DNA of 64,000 nt from an uncultured Blautia sp. (GCA_900547685.1 URHS01000003.1:1-64000); one strand, 5' to 3'. Positions 38,040-47,483 are shown, counted from the stretch's first letter. Notes: generated by a model not told the origin, from the letters alone. Numbers and translations are program-made.

Positions 38040-38369
38040 TTAATCCTTTCTGGAAATGATTGTGATATCCGGCATAATATTTTCACCGAGTACTTCGTAT
38101 CCAATAAAATATTTTTCTTTATCATAGCGAAGAGGATAATGCTCTTCCAGATAGTTCAGACTTTCCGGATAACGTCCCTCTGCTGCATAGCATTGCACCA
38201 CATTTCTTTTGACAGCCCGCTCTAAAGTTTCTATTTCTGTTCTGTCAGTCGTTTGAGATATGGATTGAATCCCGTAAGAAAAGCAGAATATCAGCAAGAG
38301 AAACAGGCAGATGGATATAACAATACTTCTCAGACCGGATGGTTGTTTTGCAGTCTGAAATCGTTTCAT
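38040..38369 (-). CDS. Small single-pass pilus operon protein
   Basis: 109 residues. A basic start is followed by a transmembrane helix (about 15-37, SIVISICLFLLLIFCFSYGI) and a short domain with VVQCYAAEGRYPESLNYLEEHY, a pattern like the N-terminal domain of small type II pseudopilins. There is no Gly-Phe cleavage site. It lies six bases before the DUF4860-like gene. Confidence 0.65.
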   Translation of the reverse strand: MKRFQTAKQPSGLRSIVISICLFLLLIFCFSYGIQSISQTTDRTEIETLERAVKRNVVQCYAAEGRYPESLNYLEEHYPLRYDKEKYFIGYEVLGENIMPDITIISRKD

Positions 38370-38384
38370 AATACAATCGCCTCC

Positions 38385-39437
38385 TTACAGACTGGACATA
38401 ATTCCCATAAGTGGGAGTATAACGGAAAACAGGATAATACCTACGATAACAGATAAAATAATCACCAATGTAGGTTCCAGTATGGAAATGATGGAAGTCA
38501 GACGATTATCAATTTCTTCTTCGTATTTTTCAGCAATTTCTCCCATAACCGTATCAAGACCTCCTGTTCGGGCTGCGAGGTTTGTCATGCGTCCATATAT
38601 GCCGGAAAAGATACCCACCTGTGTAAGTGCAGTGGAAAGCTCACTGCCTTCGCTCATCATTTGACGGCAGCTTGCAATCTTTTTTCTAAATTCTTCATCT
38701 TCAATCAGATTTTCAGCAAGTTCTGTACAGTAGTCAGGATTCAGTCCACTGCTAAGTGTTAATGCCATACAGTCTGCAAACCGACAGGAAGAAGTTTTTT
38801 CATATAGACGGCGCAGAGCAGGAATATGTTTGCTAAAGGATGTAAAAGTTTTGCGTCCATGCTTTGTTTTTCCAAAATAAATGCCAAGTCCGATTAATAA
38901 CACAAGTATTGCAGTCAGTATAGCGGAATATTGATTGATAGCAGTTCCGATAGACAGAAGCCCTCTGGAAAATCCGGTCATTTCCTGTCCGAGCTGCGCA
39001 AATACCTGATTAAAAATCGGCATAACTTTTGTAATTAAAATAAGAATAACTGCAGTCATCATGCAAATCATAATCAGAGGGTAAGTAACAGCGCTTCTAA
39101 TAGAACGGGAAATATTTTCTTCTCTTTCATAATGAAGAGAAAGAGATTTCATAACATCATCCAGACGTCCGGCCTGTTCTCCGATTTCTACCATGTGGAG
39201 CAGGTAGGATGGAAATACTGTAGAAGCCTCCAGTGCCTGAAAAAGACTTCCAGTTTCTAAAAGGGTATCATAAATTTTCTGTAGAATTGCTTTTTCAGAA
39301 TTACTTTGGGACTCTTCCAGCATAATTGAGATACCTTCAATAGAAGAGATACCGGATTTCAAAATTAATGCCATTTGATTACAAAAAGAAGAAAGCTCTG
39401 TATTAGACAGTTGCTTTTGTGAGGTGTTGCGCTCCAT
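38385..39437 (-). CDS. GspF/PilC-like inner membrane platform protein
   Basis: 350 residues with two repeated cytoplasmic GspF domains and three transmembrane segments (about 115-145, 160-190 and 320-348). Typical motifs: LSSFCNQMALILKSGISSIEGI, EIGEQAGRLDDVM, CRFADCMALTLSSGLNPD, ARTGGLDTVMGEIAEKYEEEID. It would form the platform that couples the PilT-like ATPase to pilin assembly. Good match in length. Confidence 0.92.
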   Translation of the reverse strand: MERNTSQKQLSNTELSSFCNQMALILKSGISSIEGISIMLEESQSNSEKAILQKIYDTLLETGSLFQALEASTVFPSYLLHMVEIGEQAGRLDDVMKSLSLHYEREENISRSIRSAVTYPLIMICMMTAVILILITKVMPIFNQVFAQLGQEMTGFSRGLLSIGTAINQYSAILTAILVLLIGLGIYFGKTKHGRKTFTSFSKHIPALRRLYEKTSSCRFADCMALTLSSGLNPDYCTELAENLIEDEEFRKKIASCRQMMSEGSELSTALTQVGIFSGIYGRMTNLAARTGGLDTVMGEIAEKYEEEIDNRLTSIISILEPTLVIILSVIVGIILFSVILPLMGIMSSL

Positions 39438-39464
39438 AAAATTCGCCTCCTAATCATAAATTTT

Positions 39465-40388
39465 TTAATAAGAATACTGTAAGGTATAATTTTTTCCATC
39501 GCCAATATATTTACCAACCGACTTACGGCTGTTGTTTGAGGCAAGCGTAGGGTCCATTAAAGTCCATGAAGAACCATCAAACTGAATAATATCATCAACC
39601 CATCCTATCTCATCAACGTAAGCGCTGATCCAGGCATGTTTGACTTCTCCTGAATAACCGATTTCAAGTTTTGTGGGAATGCGCTGCGTACGCATCATGG
39701 ATGCCATTAGTGCGGCATAGTCGAAACAGATACCCGTTCCCGAAGCAAGAGTTTCATCAACAACAGGAAGATATCCGTCAACCACTTCCGTTGCCTTTTG
39801 CTCGTCGTAAGTAATGTTTTTGGTAACATAGGTATAAATATTCTGAATTACTTCTAAATCCGAGTAAGTTCCATTGGCAAGCTCGGCACCTTTTTCTACA
39901 GTCTGGTTTCCTTCTGTAAAATCAACGTATTGATTAGGATAGAGGAAAGGAGAAAACTCATTTTCTAAGGTCACTTCAATGGTTTCAGAGAGAAGGATTG
40001 CATATTTGTCTCCTGTTGTGTTTTCCAAAATGTTAATTTGATAAGTTCCATTGCCGCCCGAAAATGGAAAAGTATGGTAATTTCCATCTACTGTAAGAAG
40101 AGGCTGATTTTTCGTACCATCCGGTGTAACAGTCTGAACTCGAACCTTTGGAACAGTTCCTGTATATTTCACCATGAAATAACCAGAAGAGGCATTGGAA
40201 ATATCAACAACAACATTCTCAGTTTGCCATAAGGAGGTGCCGGACGCTTCCGGTGTCAGAACTGTTGGAGTGTAATCTCTGGGTTCTTTTTCTTGATTAT
40301 TTTCTTGAACTTTTGGTTTGCTGCAGGAAATAAGGAAGAATACACATACTAGAAGGCAGAGAAAAAGAAAAATATGTTGTTTTTTCAC
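39465..40388 (-). CDS. Transglutaminase-like lipoprotein
   Basis: 307 residues. GTG start eight bases after AGGAGG; this start also lies downstream of the promoter at 40422-40450, unlike a longer frame reaching 40499. The signal peptide ends in lipobox LISC (Cys22). A beta-rich region (about 50-145) precedes a transglutaminase-like domain with the triad Cys221 (GTGICFDY), His251 (KHAWI) and Asp279 (LMDP). Such domains can be peptidases or crosslinking enzymes. It heads the pilus operon, so it may cleave or crosslink a surface partner of the pilus. Confidence 0.85.
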   Translation of the reverse strand: MKKQHIFLFLCLLVCVFFLISCSKPKVQENNQEKEPRDYTPTVLTPEASGTSLWQTENVVVDISNASSGYFMVKYTGTVPKVRVQTVTPDGTKNQPLLTVDGNYHTFPFSGGNGTYQINILENTTGDKYAILLSETIEVTLENEFSPFLYPNQYVDFTEGNQTVEKGAELANGTYSDLEVIQNIYTYVTKNITYDEQKATEVVDGYLPVVDETLASGTGICFDYAALMASMMRTQRIPTKLEIGYSGEVKHAWISAYVDEIGWVDDIIQFDGSSWTLMDPTLASNNSRKSVGKYIGDGKNYTLQYSY

Positions 40389-40421
40389 TATGTACACCTC
40401 CTGATTTTTAATGATATATTT

Positions 40422-40450
40422 ATTATCCAATGATGTATTTACTTTGTCAA
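40422..40450 (-). promoter_or_regulatory. Promoter of the pilus operon
   Basis: On the minus strand TTGACA (40450-40445), 17-bp spacer, GATAAT (40427-40422). Near-consensus. It drives the operon from 40388 down to 35511. Confidence 0.75.
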
Positions 40451-40567
40451 TTAAAAAGAAAAAATGTAAAATATAAGCTTGTAGAGATGCTTTGTTCATG
40501 TTAATCTATTTATTAAGGTTGTTAAGAGAAATATAGTTTAAAACAGTGGGGTGGCAGTGTATAGATT

Positions 40568-41008
40568 ATGAAAGTAGAACATACGGTATCAACACTTCGC
40601 ATCTGTATTGATGCAATACAGACATCGGAAAATGAGGTTGAAGGAAGAATTTACGGAATTGCAGTAAAAGATGAAGCTATATTTTCCAGCAGTTCAGAAC
40701 TTTTGGTAATGATTGACGGATTACTTGATATAATCGGTAAACCGCAGCCTTCACGAAAATCCAGAAGTTTTCGTGAAGAACAGGGAAATCAGGTGACGTC
40801 TTATTGCTATAGTCCTGAAGTATATCATTCACAGGAAGAAATCTTGAAAAAAAAGGGGAATATCATTACAAGAGACGTGATTTTTGTTTCCAGATTGAGA
40901 AGTTCCTGGCAGGGAATTGTGAAAGACGAAAAAGGAAAAGTATTAGGAGAATTTGACAGTGATTTAGAGTTTATTAATTTTCTGTATGACTGTGGTGTGA
41001 CTTCTTAG
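40568..41008 (+). CDS. Small protein with two copies of a WQG-type unit
   Basis: 146 residues, no signal peptide or membrane segment, no family recognised. Two halves resemble each other: EGRIYGIAV...FSSSSELLVMIDGLLD (about 26-55) and SWQGIVKD...FDSDLEFINFLYD (about 112-143). The same pattern occurs once in the next gene. The ribosome site is weak (ggggtgg about 12 bases upstream). It is transcribed divergently from the pilus operon and toward the BTAD regulator gene. Confidence 0.65.
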   Translation: MKVEHTVSTLRICIDAIQTSENEVEGRIYGIAVKDEAIFSSSSELLVMIDGLLDIIGKPQPSRKSRSFREEQGNQVTSYCYSPEVYHSQEEILKKKGNIITRDVIFVSRLRSSWQGIVKDEKGKVLGEFDSDLEFINFLYDCGVTS

Positions 41009-41067
41009 ATTTATAATATGAATAATATGGAAGAAGTAGAAAGATAGAGGGAAAAGGAGGGAATAGG

Positions 41068-41286
41068 ATGTCACTATCACACAAAAAAGGATTAAATACA
41101 GGAGAAACATTCATTATAAATGTAAAATGCAGACAGAATCATACATGGCAAGGGACTGTTAAGTGGATAGAAGGGCAAAAAGAAGTTCCCTTTCGTAGCG
41201 CCCTTGAGTTAATTAAACTGATTGATTCTGCAATGGAAGTAGCAGATGAAGAAGATAATGATAATGTAGAAGAAGCAACATGGTAA
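41068..41286 (+). CDS. Small WQG-type protein
   Basis: 72 residues, start after AAGGAGGG. One unit: TWQGTVKW...FRSALELIKLIDSAM, followed by an acidic tail (EEDNDNVEEATW). It is probably a cytoplasmic homologue of the unit repeated in the preceding gene. Function unknown. A terminator follows. Confidence 0.7.
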   Translation: MSLSHKKGLNTGETFIINVKCRQNHTWQGTVKWIEGQKEVPFRSALELIKLIDSAMEVADEEDNDNVEEATW

Positions 41287-41304
41287 AAACAGTGTGGCTG
41301 TATG

Positions 41305-41330
41305 AGAGTCTGTGAAAACGGACTCTTTTT
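41305..41330 (+). terminator. Intrinsic terminator
   Basis: agagtctg and cggactct form an 8-bp stem (one wobble) with loop tgaaaa, then TTTT. It separates the two small genes from the regulator. Confidence 0.75.
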
Positions 41331-41489
41331 CTTTCATAGGAATCATGTCATATAAAAGAAAAAACGTTTTATAAGAATATAATGCGGCAGTACTGGCAAA
41401 TTAGGTATTGCAAAAAGGGAAAAACAATATAAAATAGTATATATATTTTATAAAAAGCAAGGGTAAATTTACGGGAAGAGTAGAAGATT

Positions 41490-42707
41490 ATGAGTAAAAT
41501 TGATTGTGGAGAATATCCTGTACTGGATGTACATACATTTGGTAAGTTTCAGATTTCAAATGAAAACGGGATATTGACTGTAGAGAAAATACATTCTGAG
41601 ATGCTGACTCGATTGTTGACTTACATGGTATACCACAGAGATAAGAGTCTGACAGTACAGGAATTAGTTGAAATATTATGGTCGGAGGATGAGAGCGATA
41701 ATCCGGCTGGGGCTTTAAAAAATCTGATGTATCGTCTACGTAATCTGTTAAAGAAAACATGGGGGGACTACGACTTTATCACAACAGGTCGAGGTGTATA
41801 TCGTTGGAATCCACGTAGTATTCTGAACGTAGATGCAGAGGAATTTGAGCAATGCTGTAAGGAAATGGCATTGGAAGAAAATGTAGAAGAGAAGATAGAG
41901 AAAGGAAAAGTCGCGGTTGAACTATACCAGGGAGAATTCTTACCGGAGCTTTCCGCAGAGTATTGGGTTATTACGGCTGCTACTTATCATAATTCTATGT
42001 ATCTGTCAACAGTAAAAAAGCTGGCTGAATTGCTGGAACAAGAGCAGAGATATTCGGAATTGGAACAGTTATGCAGGCAGGTTCTTTGCTTTGAATCTTT
42101 AGATGAAGAAATTCACTGTTATTTGCTAAGAGCTTTGATTGCAGACAATAAACAACAGGTAGCGGCAGAACATTATACAAGAACTGTAAAATATTTGTAT
42201 GATGCACTGGGAGTAAGACCATCTGAGGAAATGCAGAAAATTCATGAAGAGATGCAGAAACGTCAGCATGATTATGAAAGCAGTATTGATGTGATACAGG
42301 AAGAGCTGAAAGAAAAACAACTCCCAACCGGAGCGTTTCTTTGTGAATATGGTGTGTTTAAGAAAATTTATGCTCTTGAAGCAAGGAGCAGTAAACGAAT
42401 GGGAATTTCCATTCATCTGGCATTGGTAAGCGTTTATCTTGATTTGCGGCCTTATGAGCAGCAAAGCAAATATCAGAGTATACTCAGCGAAGGAATGGAT
42501 ATTTTAGAAAAAACTTTGCTTAGCGGATTGCGTAACAGTGATATTGTATGCAGATACAGCGCAAATCAATTTTTAATTATGCTTCCGGCATGTCAGTATG
42601 AAGATGCAAAAATGGTTGTCAATCGTTTGAAAGACCGGTTTTATCAGTCCGGAAAAACAAAAAAAGTAATTCTTCAATATAACATTGATGAAATAAATAT
42701 TATGTAA
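41490..42707 (+). CDS. BTAD (SARP-like) transcriptional regulator with GGDEF-like tail
   Basis: 405 residues. The N-terminal winged helix (about 12-105, FGKFQIS...LTVQELVEILWSEDES...ALKNLMYRLRNLLKK...GRGVYRWNP) matches the DNA-binding part of SARP/BTAD proteins. It is followed by a helical BTAD domain (about 115-265). The C-terminal 130 residues resemble a degenerate GGDEF domain, with RYSANQF where RLGGDEF would be (SANQF at 357-361), so it should not make cyclic di-GMP but might sense a ligand. It lies just upstream of the pilus operon whose promoter carries SARP-style direct repeats, and is its likely activator. Confidence 0.85.
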   Translation: MSKIDCGEYPVLDVHTFGKFQISNENGILTVEKIHSEMLTRLLTYMVYHRDKSLTVQELVEILWSEDESDNPAGALKNLMYRLRNLLKKTWGDYDFITTGRGVYRWNPRSILNVDAEEFEQCCKEMALEENVEEKIEKGKVAVELYQGEFLPELSAEYWVITAATYHNSMYLSTVKKLAELLEQEQRYSELEQLCRQVLCFESLDEEIHCYLLRALIADNKQQVAAEHYTRTVKYLYDALGVRPSEEMQKIHEEMQKRQHDYESSIDVIQEELKEKQLPTGAFLCEYGVFKKIYALEARSSKRMGISIHLALVSVYLDLRPYEQQSKYQSILSEGMDILEKTLLSGLRNSDIVCRYSANQFLIMLPACQYEDAKMVVNRLKDRFYQSGKTKKVILQYNIDEINIM

Positions 42708-42721
42708 TTTATGAAAAAAGG

Positions 42722-42762
42722 CGTAACTTTGTAAGTTGTACTTGCAAAGTTACGTTTTTTTT
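42722..42762 (+). terminator. Intrinsic terminator after BTAD gene
   Basis: A 14-bp stem with one wobble (42722-42735 with 42741-42754) and loop ttgta is followed by eight T. Strong. Confidence 0.9.
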
Positions 42763-42851
42763 GTTTATAGCAAATTGTATTTTATGAAATAAAACATTTT
42801 TTTCTTAAAAAATGTAAAAATTGTAAATAAATTTTTAATAAAACTAGTATT

Positions 42852-42884
42852 TGTGACTGATGTGTGACTAGGGGTAATTATACT
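42852..42884 (+). promoter_or_regulatory. Surface-pilus operon promoter with SARP-type direct repeats
   Basis: tgtgact occurs at 42852-42858 and 42863-42869, exactly 11 bp apart. Nine bases later is a -10, TATACT (42879-42884). The -35 position (actgat) is poor. SARP activators bind heptamers with 11-bp periodicity about 8 bp from the -10, replacing the -35. Confidence 0.6.
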
Positions 42885-42962
42885 AATCATATAAATTGTG
42901 AAGATACATACGTTATAGTGATGAAATAAATGAAAAGAAAAATTGAATGGAGGAGAAATGCC

Positions 42963-45900
42963 ATGAAAAGTAAAAAGAAAAAAATATTAGCAGCCATACT
43001 TTGCATGGTTATGGTGTTGACAAATAATTTTTCGATATTAGCAGAAGAAACGGGCAATCCGACAGTACCGATGGCAGAGAATGAAGCGCAGGCAGCGGAT
43101 ACAGAAATTTCTGGAACAGCGGCAGTCGAACAACAGGAAGCAATGCCGGAGACTGAGGTGACGCCTGAGCAACCAAAGGTGGAAGAAGTACCGGAAACCG
43201 AGGTGACATCTGAAGAGTCGAAGGTGGAAACAACATTGGAGACACCGGAAGCATCACAGGAATTAAAATATGAAGATGAGCAGGTATCAGTTGTTGTAAC
43301 GGCGGCTGAGGAAGGTGCAATTCCTGCTGGAGCAGCTTTGAAAGTTCTTCCTATTACTTTGGAAAATAGTGAAACAAAAATACAGTATGAAGATGTTGAA
43401 AAGAGAATTCAGGAAAAAGTTGCTGAAGAAGAAAAAGAAGTGGTAGGATTTCTCGCTTATGACATTACATTTGTAGACAGCGAAGGAAATAAAGTGGAGC
43501 CAAACGGAAAAGTAAAAGTTTCCATGGATTATAAAAATGCAGCACTTCCACAAGAAGTAGTAGAGAAGGAAGCAACCGATGCAGAAGTAACCGTACTTCA
43601 TCTGGAAGAAGATGAAAAGGGTGAAGTGAAACAGGTTGTGGATATGGGGGCTGAAAAGAAAGCAACTGTTGATACACTTGCTACAGGAAAAGGCGCAAAA
43701 ATCCAGAATATGGAAGTAGAAACAGAGAGCTTTTCAGTATTTACCATTACGTGGAATTCTGTTTATAAGATATCTGTTGAATATGTGGATGAGAATGGAA
43801 GGGAACTTAGTCACAAAGATTTCCGAACACAGAACTTATCTAAGAACTTAGGTAATGAAGTGAAATTATCGGATTATGCACCAAGTAGTGTAGAAATTGG
43901 TGGAAAAACTTACGCTTATCAAGACGCACATATCAATACTGTGAATGGAAATAAAGCAAAGAGAGTACGTGTTACAAAGAAGGGGAAATATGAGTATAAT
44001 GCGCAGGAAAAGGATGGGGAATGGAAGCCATTTAATACCGAAAATAGCAAGCGAACAGTCCTTCTTGTATATGCAATCGTTGAACCTTTGACAACTGTGG
44101 ATACAGTGGATGCCAGCAGTCAAGGTGTTACTATGAAGATGATTGACCTTGGTGGGGGAAAGACAAATCTGAAAAATGGAGATACTATTGTTGATTTTGG
44201 CGAAAACAGCGGTTATGGAAATGGTAATATTAAATACGGATTATTGGGATCACATATTACAAATGATGATGGATTTCCAACGGTTCAAAGTGATGGAAAG
44301 AGTCTGGGAAGGCTGTTTAGCGGAGCACGAGAAGTAGACCATCTTTTCCGAAAAGATATTTATGATGGTACAGGGTATTTTGAGTATAGTAGTTTTGAAA
44401 ATTATGCTTACCTCAATGGAGATGAATTTAAAGTATACAAACAGTTAGGAACACCTAGTGATGAAGGCGGTTATTTTTACCAGCGTGGAAACTTTATGCC
44501 GTACAACAAAATTGAGGCTGGGAAGTTTTCTGTAAACAGGAACTTGTATAACGAAAACGGAGAGAAATTATCTGCTGGTTCTGATAAGCGTTACAATGAA
44601 AAACTATACAAAACACAGGGAACAAATAATTTCCAGTTTGGTATGATGATTGAGGCGGAATTCACCCAGCAGAGAAACGGTCAGGCGACACACCAAAGAC
44701 CAGATGGTGGAGTTGTTAAATCGGACATGGTTTATGAGTTTAACGGCGATGACGATTTGTGGGTATTCATTGATAATGTGTTGGTACTGGATATTGGTGG
44801 TGTGCATGACGCTCATTCGGGAAGTATTAACTTCCGTACAGGCGAAGTGATATGGTATGATTGTGAGACAAATAAAACACCAGTGAAAAAATCAACAACT
44901 TTGAAAGAACTTTTCCGGAAAGCAGGAGTTTTACCAAGTGGTAAGCGTTGGACAGAAGCGGGTGCGGAAAATGAGTTTAAAGGAAATACTTTTGCTGATT
45001 ATACAACAGACCACAGCTTCAAAATGTATTATTTTGAACGTGGTGCAGGGGCATCTAACCTTCACGTAAAGTTCAATCTTCCTACAGTACCGACGAACTC
45101 TGTAAACGTACAGAAGGTTGTTCAGAATGAAGCTGGTCAGGATGCAAACTACGCCAAAGATATTGATTTCCTTTTTCAGATTGATGTAGCTGGTAATAAG
45201 TATGCAAACCAGCCCTATGACATTATGGTTGGTAATGCAGTAGTTGGCAATGGTACAACAGATAAAGATGGACAGTTTACCTTAAAGCATGATCAGACAG
45301 CCCGATTTAAAGAAATCGAAGGAGATAAAAATTACAGAGTCAAGGAATTGGGAGCTTATCTGGATGGATATGAAGTTGAACTAGATGGAACTACTATTTG
45401 GACACCGAGTGATGGAACAGAAATTCCTCAAGCTGATTCCGGAGAACTTAATGTGGCAGAGAAATCTACAGTAGTATTTATTAATAAGATGAAGAGGTCT
45501 GCTACATTAAATATTACGAAAGAACTTGCAGAAGGTACAGATAAAACTGATAAAGAATTCCAGATTGAATTGAAGCTGGGAGACGAACTTTATAAGGGAA
45601 CTTATACAATTGGAAATACAACATTCTCGGCTGCAAATGGTATCATTAAACTGAAGGCAGGACAGACAGCAACCATTACCGGACTTCCTTATGGTGTTTC
45701 ATTTGAAGCAAGGGAGTTGATGGATGGTTCTTATCTTCCAACTTACGGAATAACGGGAGAGGGCGTTACAAACATTAAGGTTCCTGAAATTAAAGAGGAT
45801 GGTACTTCTAATGAAGTCACTTCTGCATCTGCACAGATTAACGGAGCAAATTGTACGCTGACAGTTACCAACAAAGAAATTCCTGTTGGAGCCGGAACTA

Positions 45901-47360
45901 CCAGTGTTTCTGTACAGAAAAAATGGGAGAATATGGCGGGAGTTCCAATACCGGAGTATGTAGATGTTTATCTGTATAAAGATGAAGATCAAAACGGAAA
46001 ATTTGACGAGGGTACGGATACACCAATAAATTACGCACCGATTCGTTTGAGTGAAGAAAACGATTGGAGTGGAAAATGGGATAATCTTCCGGGAGATACA
46101 GATTATGTATTGAAAGAGGTATATCCACCGGGATATGAACAGGTTAAAACAGAGTATGATAATAGCTTTGACAGTATTGCTCAGGTAGGAGGAAGAAACA
46201 CTCCGAATAATAATGTAGTATTTAATATTGGTGTGAACAACCTTTTACTTGTAAAAGAAACGGGAAATCATTATTTCCTGTGGTCGCCAATAGACTTGAA
46301 ATTGGATGCGGACGATATTTCTTATATTGCAGGAGAGATTCAGAAGTTAGACCTTGAAGGTGCAGGAAATCTGGATTTGACAAATTTATCTTATCGTTAT
46401 GGAGTTGGTGATTTTAACAACATTTCACTGGAACGATTGGATAACGGTTGGAAACTGAGTTTCCATGGCAAGAGTGCATGGGCAATGTTTTGGACTTTCC
46501 AGTATCATAGAACGCAGGGAATTACACTTACCAATTCTTTAGATAGAGACGCCTATACATCTGTCAAGGTTCAAAAAGAATGGAGAGGAGATAATTCAAC
46601 CACAAGACCGGGCAGTGTAACGGTTCAGTTATACAAGAATGGTATTGCCGAAGGCGATCCGGTTGTACTCAATAGTGAAAACGATTGGAAACATCCTTTT
46701 GAGAATTTACCTGTTTATACAGTAGAGGGTGAAAAAGTCATCAAAAATGTCTATGAAGTAAAAGAAACCAAGATTGGTGATGATGCATTAGATGAGAATG
46801 GCAGAGCGCAGGGTTATCAGTCTTCTGTAAGAGACATCGTTGATGATGAAGGAATTGTTACTTTTATTATTACAAACAGCAAAGATTGGCAGATTGTGAA
46901 AATCAGCGACAGTTCTGAACAGATTAAACTTAAAGGCGCAATATTCAAATTAACAAAAAATAATACAGAATCCCCTGAACCTACTTGGTGGGGCGAAACA
47001 GATGAAAACGGAGTTGTGAAGTGGTATACAGATTCCATACGTACAAAGCTATTCAATGGTACCTTCAAAGATGGCGAGTATACTTTGACAGAAGTCAGAG
47101 CACCTGCCGGCTATATTAAGAGTGAAGAAACATGGACAATTATCATCGAAGGCGGTATAGCTATAGACGTTTCTTCAACAGGTGAGGAAATAAAAACAGA
47201 TAAACTGGATGGTAAAGATACATACTACTTTAAAAATACTCCCCTTTATGAACTTCCATCTGCTGGAGGTACTGGAATTTTTGTATATACGATTGGGGGT
47301 ACACTGCTTTTAATGGCAGCAACGCTTCTCTTATATAAAATGAACGCGAGGAGGTGCTGA
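42963..47360 (+). CDS. Giant fibro-slime/Cna-B surface adhesin with LPSAG anchor
   Basis: 1465 residues from the ATG at 42963, seven bases after GGAGGAG; an in-frame ATG at 42930 has no ribosome site. Signal peptide ending near SILA|EE. Then an acidic Pro/Glu/Thr repeat stretch (about 40-105), a beta domain (about 105-265), a fibro-slime/PA14-like domain (about 400-650, with YEFNGDDDLWVFIDNVLVLD and GGVHDAHSG) and several Cna-B/SpaA-like domains (about 690-1430) with repeated KxW...W and Glu-containing strands expected to form isopeptide bonds. The C terminus is LPSAGGTG, a hydrophobic stretch and a basic tail: a sortase signal. Likely tip adhesin of the pilus encoded downstream. Confidence 0.88.
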   Translation: MKSKKKKILAAILCMVMVLTNNFSILAEETGNPTVPMAENEAQAADTEISGTAAVEQQEAMPETEVTPEQPKVEEVPETEVTSEESKVETTLETPEASQELKYEDEQVSVVVTAAEEGAIPAGAALKVLPITLENSETKIQYEDVEKRIQEKVAEEEKEVVGFLAYDITFVDSEGNKVEPNGKVKVSMDYKNAALPQEVVEKEATDAEVTVLHLEEDEKGEVKQVVDMGAEKKATVDTLATGKGAKIQNMEVETESFSVFTITWNSVYKISVEYVDENGRELSHKDFRTQNLSKNLGNEVKLSDYAPSSVEIGGKTYAYQDAHINTVNGNKAKRVRVTKKGKYEYNAQEKDGEWKPFNTENSKRTVLLVYAIVEPLTTVDTVDASSQGVTMKMIDLGGGKTNLKNGDTIVDFGENSGYGNGNIKYGLLGSHITNDDGFPTVQSDGKSLGRLFSGAREVDHLFRKDIYDGTGYFEYSSFENYAYLNGDEFKVYKQLGTPSDEGGYFYQRGNFMPYNKIEAGKFSVNRNLYNENGEKLSAGSDKRYNEKLYKTQGTNNFQFGMMIEAEFTQQRNGQATHQRPDGGVVKSDMVYEFNGDDDLWVFIDNVLVLDIGGVHDAHSGSINFRTGEVIWYDCETNKTPVKKSTTLKELFRKAGVLPSGKRWTEAGAENEFKGNTFADYTTDHSFKMYYFERGAGASNLHVKFNLPTVPTNSVNVQKVVQNEAGQDANYAKDIDFLFQIDVAGNKYANQPYDIMVGNAVVGNGTTDKDGQFTLKHDQTARFKEIEGDKNYRVKELGAYLDGYEVELDGTTIWTPSDGTEIPQADSGELNVAEKSTVVFINKMKRSATLNITKELAEGTDKTDKEFQIELKLGDELYKGTYTIGNTTFSAANGIIKLKAGQTATITGLPYGVSFEARELMDGSYLPTYGITGEGVTNIKVPEIKEDGTSNEVTSASAQINGANCTLTVTNKEIPVGAGTTSVSVQKKWENMAGVPIPEYVDVYLYKDEDQNGKFDEGTDTPINYAPIRLSEENDWSGKWDNLPGDTDYVLKEVYPPGYEQVKTEYDNSFDSIAQVGGRNTPNNNVVFNIGVNNLLLVKETGNHYFLWSPIDLKLDADDISYIAGEIQKLDLEGAGNLDLTNLSYRYGVGDFNNISLERLDNGWKLSFHGKSAWAMFWTFQYHRTQGITLTNSLDRDAYTSVKVQKEWRGDNSTTRPGSVTVQLYKNGIAEGDPVVLNSENDWKHPFENLPVYTVEGEKVIKNVYEVKETKIGDDALDENGRAQGYQSSVRDIVDDEGIVTFIITNSKDWQIVKISDSSEQIKLKGAIFKLTKNNTESPEPTWWGETDENGVVKWYTDSIRTKLFNGTFKDGEYTLTEVRAPAGYIKSEETWTIIIEGGIAIDVSSTGEEIKTDKLDGKDTYYFKNTPLYELPSAGGTGIFVYTIGGTLLLMAATLLLYKMNARRC

Positions 47361-47483
47361 AGAGTTAGAAAATGACAAAACTTTTTAGCGGCCTCAAGTC
47401 GCAAGAACAGCAAAAATTACATCTAAAAAATGTGTGGATGTAAAATAAATGAGGAAAGCCTCAAAAGAAAAGGAGAAAAAATT

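Noticed and set aside
40389..40499. N-terminal extension of the transglutaminase-like lipoprotein
   Set aside because: The near-consensus promoter lies inside it, and the GTG at 40388 has a strong AGGAGG and gives a proper lipoprotein signal.
47361..47483. Possible cyclic di-GMP riboswitch before the major pilin
   Set aside because: I looked for the conserved GEMM-type bases because of the nearby cyclases, but only a small stem (ttacatc/gatgtaa) is present.
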